From assembly GCA_035384605.1 (NCBI GenBank), contig DAOOIV010000022.1, positions 1 to 54,542 on the forward strand: DNA of 54,542 nt. Direction: 5' to 3'. Both the position numbers and the translations under genes were made by a program. Shown piece after piece: positions 47,341 through 54,542 of this stretch (its first letter is position 1; each line of letters opens with the position of its first letter). The notes below the pieces were generated by a model. The model had not been told where the DNA came from and made no database searches. It saw nothing but the letters and a program-made list of their open reading frames with translations. The stretch comes from Phycisphaerae bacterium. Its GTDB lineage: Bacteria; Planctomycetota; Phycisphaerae; UBA1845; PWPN01.

Positions 47341-48843
47341 ATGAACTGCGGCTGGTACATGGAGATACCCGTTTTGAAGCTGCTGAGCAGAGGGTCGCTT
47401 CGGTCTCTGGTTGCCGAGGGTCTTGTATTGGTTGCGGTACTTGCTGCTCGTCAGCCTCCGGCCATGGGTAAGACCAGACCCGCTGAGAGCGCGTGTGGGC
47501 AAGCCAGGGCATGGTCGGAGCCGCAGGAGACGGCGGAGACCTGCCGCCCGCGACTCAGCTATGCTGCAGGTCTCGGTCGCCGTGGCGACCTCGACGCTGC
47601 CCTACCGTCTGGTCCTGTTGGTTTTCGTCCAGGCTCTGAGCCGACGGAGACCTCCTTGCCTGCTACTGCCTCGAAGCCGGCCAGTGGTCCCGCTCCGCTC
47701 CTTTCGTCTCCCGCGATCGAACGGATCCCGTTGCCGGTTCAAGGCAAGAGCGGCCCCGCGTTCTACGTGTTGCGCAAGCCCGCCGGTTACGGTTCGGGCC
47801 AACTGCCGCCGCTGATTGTTGCATTGCACGGCACCGACGACACCGCGGAACAGACGGTCGGGTTCTGGGCCGCTCGCAGCATGCGGATTCCCCCGTTGAT
47901 TACGGCACCACAGGGCGTCGGTCCCGGATGGCGAAACAGTGATACGGCCGTCATTCACGCCATGTTCAAGCACTTGCGGGCAAATGTCAGCTACGACGCG
48001 CAGCGAGTGCTGTTAACGGGTTTCTCGGCCGGCGGGGCAATGAGTTTTGAGCTTCTTTATGTCGAGGAGGTTCCCGTCACGGCCGTGGCCGCGCTGGCCA
48101 ACTATGTCCCCCCCTGGATCACCGGCGAGCAGGTCAAGGCCAAGGCGCACGTACCGGTGTTCTACGCGGTCGGCATCGCGGACATCAACCACGAGCAAAT
48201 GCGCGAGGGTCTCCAACGGCTTCGAACCGCCGGTGCCAGGATCGATCTGGATCGCCCTCGCATCGGCCACGTGCTCGACAGCGACGTGGCCCAGGAAGCG
48301 ATTGACTGGTTTTTCGATCGCTGTGCCGATCAAGTGGGCGCTGCTCTTGACCGGATGGCCGCTGCCCGCCTCGTCGCCGACCTGCCGGCGCTCGATCGAA
48401 TCTGCCTGCAAAGACGTTGGCACGAACCGTTGCACGTGCGTCGGGCGGAGCAGTTGATCAAGGAAATCGAGGCTCCCGGAAGGCTCGAACTGGCGAGAGC
48501 CCGGGCATTCATGGCCGAGGGGCGGGCGGCCGATGCCGTGGAGGTCCTGCAGGAAATCGAGGGCCGGTTCGTCGCCGGACCGCTTGCGCGCGAGGCCAAG
48601 GCCCTGCGTCTGCACCTGGAGTCCGACCCCGCCGTTCGCCGCGAAATTGCCGACCGCCTTGCCGGCCGCCGGGCTGAGCAGGCACTGTCCATGTACGTGA
48701 ACGCCCAGCGGCTGGTCGTGCAGCGTCAGTTTGACGAGGCAGCCCGGCAGTGCCGCCGGATCATCGATCTTTACGGCGAAACGCCCGGCGCCGAGCGGGC
48801 CAGGACGCTTCTTCAACTTCTGGAGAACAGGAAAAAGCAGTGA
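47341..48843 (+). CDS. Secreted alpha/beta hydrolase with C-terminal helical repeats, carrying an in-frame family-1 repeat
   Basis: The 500-residue product begins with a short charged segment and a hydrophobic stretch (about 22-37, SLVAEGLVLVAVLAA) that may be a signal anchor. Residues 55-89 are encoded by the inverted repeat pair at 47503-47606 and look unlike the rest of the protein. From about residue 122 there is an alpha/beta-hydrolase domain of the PHB-depolymerase/esterase type: LPPLIVALHGTDDTAEQ (oxyanion loop), VLLTGFSAGGAMSFEL (nucleophile Ser in GFSAGG), VFYAVGIAD and GHVLDSDV. The C-terminal 170 residues are helix-rich with TPR-like LARARAFMAEGRAADA. The GTGA overlap couples it to the MBL gene. 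An alternative start inside or after the repeat cannot be excluded. Confidence 0.7.
   Translation: MNCGWYMEIPVLKLLSRGSLRSLVAEGLVLVAVLAARQPPAMGKTRPAESACGQARAWSEPQETAETCRPRLSYAAGLGRRGDLDAALPSGPVGFRPGSEPTETSLPATASKPASGPAPLLSSPAIERIPLPVQGKSGPAFYVLRKPAGYGSGQLPPLIVALHGTDDTAEQTVGFWAARSMRIPPLITAPQGVGPGWRNSDTAVIHAMFKHLRANVSYDAQRVLLTGFSAGGAMSFELLYVEEVPVTAVAALANYVPPWITGEQVKAKAHVPVFYAVGIADINHEQMREGLQRLRTAGARIDLDRPRIGHVLDSDVAQEAIDWFFDRCADQVGAALDRMAAARLVADLPALDRICLQRRWHEPLHVRRAEQLIKEIEAPGRLELARARAFMAEGRAADAVEVLQEIEGRFVAGPLAREAKALRLHLESDPAVRREIADRLAGRRAEQALSMYVNAQRLVVQRQFDEAARQCRRIIDLYGETPGAERARTLLQLLENRKKQ
47503..47606. repeat. REP-like repeat family 1, inverted pair (locus B) inside the hydrolase gene
   Basis: A forward unit (47503-47545, stem GCCG/CGGC) and a reverse unit (47566-47606, stem GGTCGCC/GGCGACC) separated by 20 bp, arranged as at 9049-9167. 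The total is in frame and open. The translated block LGRRGDLDAALP has a counterpart (LGRQGDLDTALP) from the same reading at locus A. Confidence 0.82.
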
Positions 48844-49505
48844 GCCGCAACGACCTTCGCATTAAGGCCTTTGTCGATCCGAGTTTCGCCGAGAACGCCT
48901 ACGTCGTCAGTGTCTCATCCGATGATGGAAATCGCGTCGGTTGGGTGATCGATCCGAGTTTTGCACCCGCCGTCGACAACCTCGTGGATTACGCGATCAC
49001 CGAGCGTATCACCGTGGAGAAGATCCTTCTGACCCACGGGCATGGGGACCACATCGCCGGCATCGATAAGGTTCACGGCGCGTTTCCCGTGGCCCAGGTG
49101 GGTATTCACCCGTCGGACAGGCCGATGCTCGCCGACGGACGCCGAAACCTGTCCGCCATGTTCGGAATCGATTTGAGCGTCGAGACCCCCGCCGACCTGG
49201 AGCTGATCGTCGGAATGACCTTGCTGCTTGGGAACCTTTCCTGGCAGGTCTTGGACACCTCGGGGCATTCACCCGGCGGGGTCTCATTCTACTGTGCCCA
49301 GGCGGGCGTGGTGTTTACGGGCGATGCCCTGTTTCCGGGCAGTATTGGGCGGACGGATTTCCCGGGCTCGAACGGTCGGCAACTGCTTGCCAACATTCGC
49401 CGCAACCTCCTGACCCTGCCGGATGAAACCGTTGTTTACGCCGGACACGGGCCCCCGACCACCATCGGGATTGAACGAAAGTCGAACCCCTTCCTGGCCG
49501 AATGA
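48840..49505 (+). CDS. MBL-fold metallo-hydrolase (glyoxalase II-like)
   Basis: The 221-residue protein starts at the GTG at 48840, which overlaps the stop of the hydrolase gene (GTGA). The two-metal site motif HGHGDH is at residues 66-71, followed by SGHSPGG (His of the third block), FTGDALFPGSIGRTDFPG and a final GHGPPT with the last His. This order matches the glyoxalase II/YcbL-type subfamily, which hydrolyses thioesters such as S-lactoylglutathione. The true substrate is not known. The coupling with the upstream secreted hydrolase is not explained by an obvious pathway. Confidence 0.88.
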   Translation: MSRNDLRIKAFVDPSFAENAYVVSVSSDDGNRVGWVIDPSFAPAVDNLVDYAITERITVEKILLTHGHGDHIAGIDKVHGAFPVAQVGIHPSDRPMLADGRRNLSAMFGIDLSVETPADLELIVGMTLLLGNLSWQVLDTSGHSPGGVSFYCAQAGVVFTGDALFPGSIGRTDFPGSNGRQLLANIRRNLLTLPDETVVYAGHGPPTTIGIERKSNPFLAE

Positions 49506-49808
49506 TTGGTTGGGCGCTTCCAGCGCGGCGCAGCGGTCCGCGCTGTTTTCGTCGGGATGGTGCCGCACGTCCGTGGCCGAATCCCGCCGGAAAACGCGTT
49601 GAAATCTGCGGCGCTGCGGGCATAGAATTGAGTGAAGGCACCGCGAAGAGGGGCCACCGCCTGAGGGTGGTGGAGCCAGCCAGATACTTCTCAAAGTTGT
49701 CATAACGCAGGTGCCGCACTCGATGCCCGGAGTATCAGCGCCGGGTGGTCGGCGACGTGCGGCTCGATACGTCAGACCGCCGGGAAGGAGGCTCTCGGAG
49801 GACCGGCC
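49506..49808. other. Gap between the MBL and zinc-finger genes
   Basis: 303 bp with no supported gene. A small CCACC/GGTGG hairpin lies around 49657-49676 and resembles the mini-hairpins of the repeats at 15.6 kb, but is not long enough to call. Confidence 0.4.
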
Positions 49809-50213
49809 ATGCCAGGCCATGAGGGCAAGATCGAGACCCGATGCCCCGCCTGCGGCGCGAGGTACCGCGTGCCTGCCTCCGGCATCGGCCACCGGGCCCG
49901 CTGTGCCAAGTGCGGCACCTCATTTCGCGTGGCCCAGCTCGCCCCCAGACGCAGGCCTGGCGATCTTCACCATCCGCCCACGGAAGATGACATTCTTCGT
50001 TGGCTCAACGAAGGTTCAGACGACGAGTTCCTGGCTCCCCGGCCTCGGATCATCAGTGGCAGTGACCCGAGTCATCCCGAGTCTCACGAAGAGACGCCTG
50101 TCGAACGTCCACGCTCAGTGCCGACGGAGCCGCGCGTTCCTCTGTCGGGCGATGTCGGCAATGTCATTGACTCCGCGCCGACTGGCGGCGGTTCACTTCG
50201 CAAGACAGGTTGA
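49809..50213 (+). CDS. MJ0042-type zinc-ribbon protein
   Basis: The 134-residue protein has one N-terminal zinc ribbon: Cys12-x-x-Cys15 (RCPACGARYRVP) and Cys32-x-x-Cys35 (RCAKCGTSFRV), the form called the MJ0042 finger. The rest is Pro/Glu/Ser-rich and probably disordered. Such proteins are common in planctomycetes, where the finger precedes varied domains; here nothing follows. A GGAGGACC ribosome-binding site supports the ATG. Function unknown. Confidence 0.72.
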   Translation: MPGHEGKIETRCPACGARYRVPASGIGHRARCAKCGTSFRVAQLAPRRRPGDLHHPPTEDDILRWLNEGSDDEFLAPRPRIISGSDPSHPESHEETPVERPRSVPTEPRVPLSGDVGNVIDSAPTGGGSLRKTG

Positions 50214-50609
50214 CAACTCCAGGGGACGCCTCGGCCGATTCTTGTCACCATTCTGGCACGAGCTGCTGATGGCAACTGAAGCGATTGGCATCCTGTCCGC
50301 ATTGCCTGTCGGAAATTCGCCGTCCTGACAGCGGGGCATCGTCTGTGTGGCGAATAACCGTCGACAGAGCTCCTCGTCCAACCGCACAAGGGGCCGTCGG
50401 ATCGGTTGCCGGCAATCCGTACGCGTTTCTTGCTCCGATTGTCACGCAAGTTCGTTGCTGAAGGCCGTTCAAACCACCGATAATGGTGATGTTCGCCGGG
50501 GGTGGGATCAAGGGGCGAGAGCACAATCGTGGATCAGTAGTGTGTCATGGTTGCCGGCCGGCGGCCGTCGCGTCGCAGGCAGGCAGGATTGGCCAGGGAG
50601 GACGTTTCT
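50214..50609. other. Gap before the MltA-like gene
   Basis: 396 bp. I see no gene, repeat or RNA that can be supported. An in-frame upstream extension of the MltA-like gene begins at 50547 but lacks a ribosome-binding site. Confidence 0.4.
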
Positions 50610-51806
50610 ATGATGGTCACGCGTCGCTGGATCTATCTCGGTCTCACGTTCATGGTGGCGGGGATCTTCGGCTGTCCAAAGCCGCCGGTGGAGATCAAAC
50701 CGGAGCCGCCTGATTATTGGAAGAAATTGCCTCCAGGCGAGATGGCCTTGGTTAAAATTACTGATCCGGCACAGTACCCGGACTTCAGCGAGGCCTACTA
50801 CCACCAGACCAATCTCGAGTACGCGGCGGCCAACAGCCTGGAGTACTTAAGCAAGGAGTCGTCGAAGAGGTACTTCCCATACCTGGATATCACACATGAT
50901 CGGGCGATCCGCAGCGTCCAGACGCTCATGGATACGCTCCGGGAGGCCAAGTCGCCCGAAGAACTCGACCGTCTGATCAAGGAGCGGTTCGACATCTACG
51001 TATCGCGTGGATGCGACGACAAGGGTACGGTACTTTTTACCAGCTACTATCGCCCGATCTTCGACGCTCGCCTGAAGCCCGACGCGGAGTTCAAGTACCC
51101 CTTGTACAAGAGGCCACCCGACCTTGAGTTGAATGAGGCCACGATGACCTATCAACGCAAGGGCGGCGGTCCGTACCTGACCCGCCCGGAGATCGAGCAC
51201 GGCGCACTGGCTGGTCAGGGGTTGGAACTGTGTTACCTGCGAGACCGTTTCGAGGCGTACATCGTCACCGTACAGGGATCCGGGAAACTCCGCCTCGAGG
51301 ACGGCTCGTTCCTGGAAATCGGCTACGCCGGCGACAACGGCCATGAATACACCTCCGTCGGCCAGCGACTGGTCGATCGGGGCATGATCCCGCCGAAGGA
51401 GTTGTCTCTGCAGGGTCTCATCCGGTATTTCAAGGAGCATCCGGAGGAGCTGGATTCAAGCTTGGCGGTCAACAAACGGTACGTGTTCTTTACCCCGCGC
51501 CAGGGCGGCCCCTTTGGCAGCCTGAACGTGCCGGTTTCGCCGTATCGTTCGCTTGCCACCGACAAGCAGGTCTATCCGCGGGCCTGCCCGGCGTATATTC
51601 AGACGGTTCTCCCGGCCCGCCTCAACGGCGTGGGCGAGATTGCCGACCACCGCTACAAGGCCTTCGCGTTTGACCAGGACACCGGCGGTGCGATCCGGGC
51701 GGCCGGTCGCGGCGACCTGTTCATCGGCACCGGCCCCGAGATCGGCGAACTCGCCGGACGTACTTTCTCTGAAGGCAAACTCTACTACATCGCAGTGAAG
51801 GAATAA
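50610..51806 (+). CDS. mltA: MltA-like membrane-bound lytic murein transglycosylase
   Basis: The 398-residue protein starts with M-M at 50610 behind GGGAGGA. The N-terminal hydrophobic segment ends with GIFGC, which may be a lipobox. The MltA-specific region (TSYYRPIFDARLKPDAEFKYPLY), the QGSGKLRLEDG double-psi barrel strand, and the C-terminal 3D domain (AFDQDTGGAIRAAGRGDLFIGTG) are all recognisable. The Asp pair in DQDTGGAI and DLF is expected to form the catalytic site that cleaves peptidoglycan glycan strands to 1,6-anhydro products. It is a stand-alone gene with its own terminator. Confidence 0.9.
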   Translation: MMVTRRWIYLGLTFMVAGIFGCPKPPVEIKPEPPDYWKKLPPGEMALVKITDPAQYPDFSEAYYHQTNLEYAAANSLEYLSKESSKRYFPYLDITHDRAIRSVQTLMDTLREAKSPEELDRLIKERFDIYVSRGCDDKGTVLFTSYYRPIFDARLKPDAEFKYPLYKRPPDLELNEATMTYQRKGGGPYLTRPEIEHGALAGQGLELCYLRDRFEAYIVTVQGSGKLRLEDGSFLEIGYAGDNGHEYTSVGQRLVDRGMIPPKELSLQGLIRYFKEHPEELDSSLAVNKRYVFFTPRQGGPFGSLNVPVSPYRSLATDKQVYPRACPAYIQTVLPARLNGVGEIADHRYKAFAFDQDTGGAIRAAGRGDLFIGTGPEIGELAGRTFSEGKLYYIAVKE

Positions 51807-51847
51807 CGGTCAAACCCCCGCGCGTCACCGTGCGGACAACACCACCC

Positions 51848-51888
51848 AAACGGCCGGGTCCAGCATGCTGGTCCGGCCGTTTTCTTCT
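51848..51888 (+). terminator. Intrinsic terminator of the MltA-like gene
   Basis: Forty-one bases after the stop codon, AACGGCCGG pairs with CCGGCCGTT, and inside it CCAGC pairs with GCTGG. A TTTTCTTCT run follows. This is a strong Rho-independent terminator. Confidence 0.9.
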
Positions 51889-51938
51889 GTACGTTACCCG
51901 CTGACGCTGTATCGCGGGGAACCGCCGAGAGGAGACTG

Positions 51939-52241
51939 TACGGGTACCACCGCATCGGCAACCGGCAGAACGTGACGATCGGGGACTATACAACCCCGAC
52001 CTTGCGCTACTGTGCCGATGACCTGAACCGCTGCAACCAGACCAACACCCGCAACCCGCAGACCTGCCCGGTAACCTCGACGAGCGAGTCGTTCATCTGC
52101 GATGAGGTCGGCAACCACAAGACCGACGGCCTCTTCAAGTGTACCTGGGACGCCGGAACCCTTGACGCGACGGCCAACGCCATGCGTTGGAGCCTCCGGA
52201 TTGCGGCACCGCCGCCCGTCGTGTCAAGGGAGAACCGCCCG
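51939..52241 (+). pseudogene. Rhs/YD-repeat protein relic (fragment 1)
   Basis: In one frame the sequence reads YGYHRIGNRQNVTIGDYT, then RYCADDLNRCNQTNT, ICDEVGNHKTDGLFKCTWDA. These match the YD-repeat consensus of Rhs proteins (Y-x-x-x-GNR, YxxDLNRxNQ, YDExGNxxxDGxxxYTWDA) with several degenerate positions where Tyr has become Cys. After the TWDA the expected ENRL is replaced by GTLDATANA, the same junction as in the second fragment. There is no start codon and the 5' part is absent. Confidence 0.75.
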
Positions 52242-52306
52242 ATTGCGGTCACGCCGCGGACGCTGGCCCCCCCGGTCTTGACGAGCCGAGGGGTTTATCC
52301 CCTCGG
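52143..52306 (+). repeat. Left copy of a ~164-bp direct repeat (Rhs junction plus hairpin)
   Basis: Bases 52143-52306 align without gaps to 54321-54484, with about six mismatches. Both begin at ACCTGGGACGCC (the TWDA of the Rhs relic) and end in the first palindrome of a 39-bp hairpin array. The repeats flank the protease gene. Confidence 0.9.
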
Positions 52307-52439
52307 TCTTGACATCTTGACGAGCCGAGGGGTTTACCCCCTCGGTCTTGACATCTTGACGAGCCGAGGGGTTTATCCCCTCGGTCCTGACGTCTTGACG
52401 AGCCGAGGGGTTTATCCCCTCGGTGGTTTATCCCCTCGG
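52275..52439. repeat. Tandem array of 39-bp palindromic units (left array)
   Basis: Four units each contain CCGAGGGG, a 5-nt TTTAT or TTTAC, and CCCCTCGG, starting at 52286, 52325, 52364 and 52403 (exact period 39), plus a truncated fifth palindrome. Units are joined by CTTGACxTCTTGACGAG. The array stays in one open frame and would encode LTSRGVYPLGLDI repeats. Confidence 0.92.
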
Positions 52440-52562
52440 TCTTGGGCCCGGAAAAGGGTTCAGAAGCCATTTTCAGTAAAGGTGGTAACAGGAGGGCACA
52501 TTTCTCAGCGTACTCAGCGGTTGACAAGAGCGATCAGCCTTCAGCGGCCGGAGAAACAGTGT

Positions 52563-52591
52563 TTCACCGCAGTGGACGCGGAGGGACGCGG
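52563..52591. repeat. Short dispersed repeat (left copy)
   Basis: TTCACCGCAGTGGACGCGG followed by AGGGACGCGGA matches 54166-54195 with two or three mismatches. It is of the type seen between genes in many planctomycete genomes. Confidence 0.7.
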
Positions 52592-52786
52592 ACAACATTC
52601 ACGTTCACTTCCAGAAACGTGCCCATAACCCCTACCTCATCGCCGCCGGATTCGCCAAGACCGAGCTCCCCATCCTCTGGCTCGCCAACAAGCGACTGGG
52701 CTTTACGTTCGGCTGAAAAGCGGCAAAATGTTAGTCGGCAGAAAAGCTATGGGAATCAAGGCTGGACAAGAAAGGCGGACATCAGC

Positions 52787-54094
52787 ATGACAGCTTCGCG
52801 AAGGCGGAAATCTATCCCGGGCCGTGTGATTATCGTCACCAGTCTGCTGCCCCTGTGTATATGGGGCTGCGCCCTGTGCAATATCGACTACAGGCCGCTG
52901 GGGCAGTGGAAGATCGAGCCTGTCCAAAGTGCAAGGGTGGTGGATGGTCATCCTGGCCGAAGTGAGGAGTTCGCCGCCCAGTTGCAGTTGCCCCACAACA
53001 GCCCTCGGGAGAGGTCAGCATTGAGCATCAAGGCCAGGCACGAACTGACCTCTCAGCTTGGCTCGCACGACTATCGTCTTATCGGCATCATAGCTGGCCG
53101 GGGCAATGCCTACACCTCGCTGCCAGAGTTGAAGCAGAAGATGGCGCGGCGCGCAGCCAGGGAAGGCGGCGATGTGCTCTTGATCACCAAGACAGACGTG
53201 AGTCAGCGACCATTTGTTTATACCGCGCCCGGCAACGCTTACACCAACGTGTACGGAAACACTGCACATACGACGTACTACCCAGGTGCGACGTACGCTG
53301 GCACGCTTTCCTTTCCCTCGGCGATGGGCTGGGTACTGAAGCACTCGCCCGGTTGGGATGAAGTCGCCCAGAAGATTCTGTTGATGGATGACGCTACGGT
53401 GGCAGAAATCGATGCGGAATGGTCTGCCGCCGCCTCGGAGAAGCTGCCCTATGCGGAATTCGAGGAGCGAATGCGCTCGCTGATCGAGGCGAAGGCGGCC
53501 AGATTTGAACTCGCAGCGGCGACTCACCCAGGCCCCGCCGGTTCACGCCCGGCTTCCGATGGAGTCGTGGCGACAGCGGCACGGTCGGTCGTGTTCATCG
53601 AGGCAGATGAGGCCATCGGCTCGGGGTTCTGCATCGATACTCCCAGGACCATCCTGACGGCGAATCACGTAGTCGAGGGGGCCAGCCTGATCTTGATACG
53701 AACGCCCGAAGGGCAGAAAGCCTCTGCCGTGGTGCTGCGATTCGATTCGGACACAGACCTTGCTGTATTGATCCTGAGCAAATCCATCGGATTGCAGCCA
53801 CTTCGGCTACGAGACTCCGAACCGAGCCTCGGCGATGAATGCTATGCATTAGGGGCACCCAGGGGCCTGACCGGTACTGTGACCAAGGGGATCGTCAGCG
53901 CTGTCCGGGCGGGCAAGCTGGCCCAGTGGGTCCAGACCGACGCGGCCATCAACCCCGGCAACAGCGGTGGGCCGCTGATCGACCGCGACGGCCTCGTCAT
54001 CGGAGTCTGTGACTGGAAGCTCTCCGGCGGCGGCACCGAGGGTCTGGGCTTCGCCGTCGGCGCCGAAAGCATCCGCAAGATCCTGAACCCGTGA
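52787..54094 (+). CDS. Trypsin-like serine protease with an N-terminal extracytoplasmic domain
   Basis: The 435-residue protein starts at the ATG at 52787 (the frame is open from 52442, but that region contains repeats). The N-terminus has a hydrophobic helix (VIIVTSLLPLCIWGC) which may be a lipoprotein signal. Residues about 60-255 form a domain I do not recognise, with AAREGGDVLLITKTDV and a Tyr/Thr-rich YTAPGNAYTNVYGNTAHT stretch. Residues 265-435 are a trypsin-like HtrA-type protease: GSGFCIDTPRTILTANHVV with His294, DSDTDLAVL with Asp324, and INPGNSGGPLID with Ser393. All three catalytic residues are present and there is no PDZ domain. The gene is flanked by direct repeats. Confidence 0.85.
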   Translation: MTASRRRKSIPGRVIIVTSLLPLCIWGCALCNIDYRPLGQWKIEPVQSARVVDGHPGRSEEFAAQLQLPHNSPRERSALSIKARHELTSQLGSHDYRLIGIIAGRGNAYTSLPELKQKMARRAAREGGDVLLITKTDVSQRPFVYTAPGNAYTNVYGNTAHTTYYPGATYAGTLSFPSAMGWVLKHSPGWDEVAQKILLMDDATVAEIDAEWSAAASEKLPYAEFEERMRSLIEAKAARFELAAATHPGPAGSRPASDGVVATAARSVVFIEADEAIGSGFCIDTPRTILTANHVVEGASLILIRTPEGQKASAVVLRFDSDTDLAVLILSKSIGLQPLRLRDSEPSLGDECYALGAPRGLTGTVTKGIVSAVRAGKLAQWVQTDAAINPGNSGGPLIDRDGLVIGVCDWKLSGGGTEGLGFAVGAESIRKILNP

Positions 54095-54165
54095 CCAGGG
54101 CGTCGCAACGGGGACCCAGCTAGTTTTTGAGAAGCGGTCAGCGATCGGCCGTCAGCAATCAGCAC

Positions 54166-54195
54166 TTCACCGCAGTGGACGCAGAGGGGCGCGGA
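54166..54195. repeat. Short dispersed repeat (right copy)
   Basis: TTCACCGCAGTGGACGCAG then AGGGGCGCGGA, the right-hand counterpart of 52563-52591, preceded by a similar GCGATCxGCCxTCAGC stretch in both places. Confidence 0.7.
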
Positions 54196-54272
54196 GACGA
54201 AGGTGAGCATGAGTCTTGTTTTTGCGCTTTTCGCGCTTCTTGTGGCTGCACTTCGGTCTGGCCGAGGCGTTT

Positions 54273-54368
54273 GCCTGTGACGATGACGGAAACCTCTTGC
54301 ATGATGGCACGTTCGACTATACCTGGGACGCCGGAACCCTTGACGCGACGGCCAACGCCAAGCGTTGA
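54273..54368 (+). pseudogene. Rhs/YD-repeat protein relic (fragment 2)
   Basis: Reads DDDGNLLHDGTFDYTWDA, a near-perfect Rhs core YD-repeat, then GTLDATANAKR and a stop. It is better preserved than fragment 1 but shorter, with no start and no upstream core. The divergence into GTLDATANA occurs at the same base as in fragment 1. Confidence 0.75.
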
Positions 54369-54484
54369 AGCCTCCGGCTCGCGGCACCGCCGCCCGTCGT
54401 GTCAAGGGAGGACCGCCCGATTGCGGTCACGCCGCGGACGCTGGCCCCCCCGGTCTTGACGAGCCGAGGGGTTTATCCCCTCGG
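54321..54484 (+). repeat. Right copy of the ~164-bp direct repeat
   Basis: Gap-free match to 52143-52306 (about six mismatches). It continues as a hairpin array and is cut by the end of the window. Confidence 0.9.
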
Positions 54485-54533
54485 TCTTGACGTCTTGACG
54501 AGCCGAGGGGTTTATCCCCTCGGTTCCCCTCGG
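54464..54533. repeat. Tandem array of 39-bp palindromic units (right array, incomplete)
   Basis: Palindromes CCGAGGGG/CCCCTCGG start at 54464 and 54503 (period 39), followed by a partial unit (CCCCTCGG at 54526-54533). The array may extend outside the window, but the bases after 54533 no longer follow the unit. Confidence 0.88.
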
Positions 54534-54542
54534 TCTGATCAG

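Noticed and set aside
51939..52241. Functional Rhs toxin gene
   Set aside because: Only about 100 codons of YD-repeat remain, with no start, no core shell and no toxin tip.
52275..52439. CRISPR array
   Set aside because: The units repeat without unique spacers, the linkers are nearly identical, and no cas gene is present. It is a tandem palindrome array.
52442..52786. N-terminal extension of the protease gene
   Set aside because: The frame is open but reads through the repeat array end and a dispersed repeat, with low-complexity Ser/Pro residues. The ATG at 52787 is followed by a signal-like helix.

Overview
The window (54.5 kb, GC-rich) looks like chromosomal DNA of a member of the Planctomycetota, probably a heterotrophic polysaccharide degrader. 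Pointers are a prepilin-type protein with an FTLIEV leader and a C-terminal H-x-DG-like motif, large secreted glycoside hydrolases (GH172/DUF2961, GH20, a DUF6259-like barrel), 3-keto-disaccharide-hydrolase-like (DUF1080-like) lectin domains, a ThuA-domain protein, an MJ0042-type zinc finger, an ABC-2 permease fused to a CPBP protease, and a GlnRS. The exact class cannot be fixed from the sequence alone.

Layout. 0-3 kb: the end of a secretin gene, a YkgJ-type Cys-cluster protein and a sugar-phosphate isomerase/epimerase. 3-9 kb: a 0.9-kb structured intergenic region, an SDR reductase overlapping a DUF2156 acyltransferase-like gene, a GapN-type aldehyde dehydrogenase and a second SDR. 9-14.2 kb: two large secreted carbohydrate-active proteins on the minus strand. 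14.2-15.8 kb: gene-poor, with a transposase relic, tRNA-Ala(GGC) and short repeats. 15.9-23 kb: PEGA lipoprotein and phosphoesterase (minus), then a 1482-residue AsmA-like protein and a UbiD decarboxylase. 23-29.4 kb: a secreted repeat protein, a UroD-type methyltransferase fused to a thioredoxin-like domain and translationally coupled to a CobW GTPase, then a minus-strand PepSY/lectin protein and a pseudopilin pair. 30-38 kb: fumarase, a small membrane protein, CstA, ThuA, and an ABC ATPase/permease-CPBP operon. 38-45 kb: DUF6259-like and GH20 hydrolases and GlnRS (minus). 46-52 kb: GDSL esterase, an alpha/beta hydrolase coupled to an MBL-fold hydrolase, a zinc-finger protein and an MltA-like transglycosylase. 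52-54.5 kb: Rhs/YD-repeat relics and 39-bp hairpin arrays in direct repeat around a trypsin-like protease gene.

The most unusual signal is not in the proteins. At least two dispersed repeat families run through the window. Family 1 (seven units at five loci) is a REP-like hairpin whose stem shows compensatory changes. Two units supply the TAG stop codon of the neighbouring gene, one begins 5 nt after a stop codon, and one inverted pair lies in frame inside an alpha/beta hydrolase gene. Family 2 (three clear copies and one diverged) ends in a terminator-like hairpin and supplies the stop codon of the PepSY gene. The second notable structure is the pair of about 160-bp direct repeats, each made of an Rhs relic followed by 39-bp palindromic repeats, flanking the protease gene. 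The third is the UroD-thioredoxin fusion coupled to CobW, which may be a compact corrinoid methyl-transfer module.
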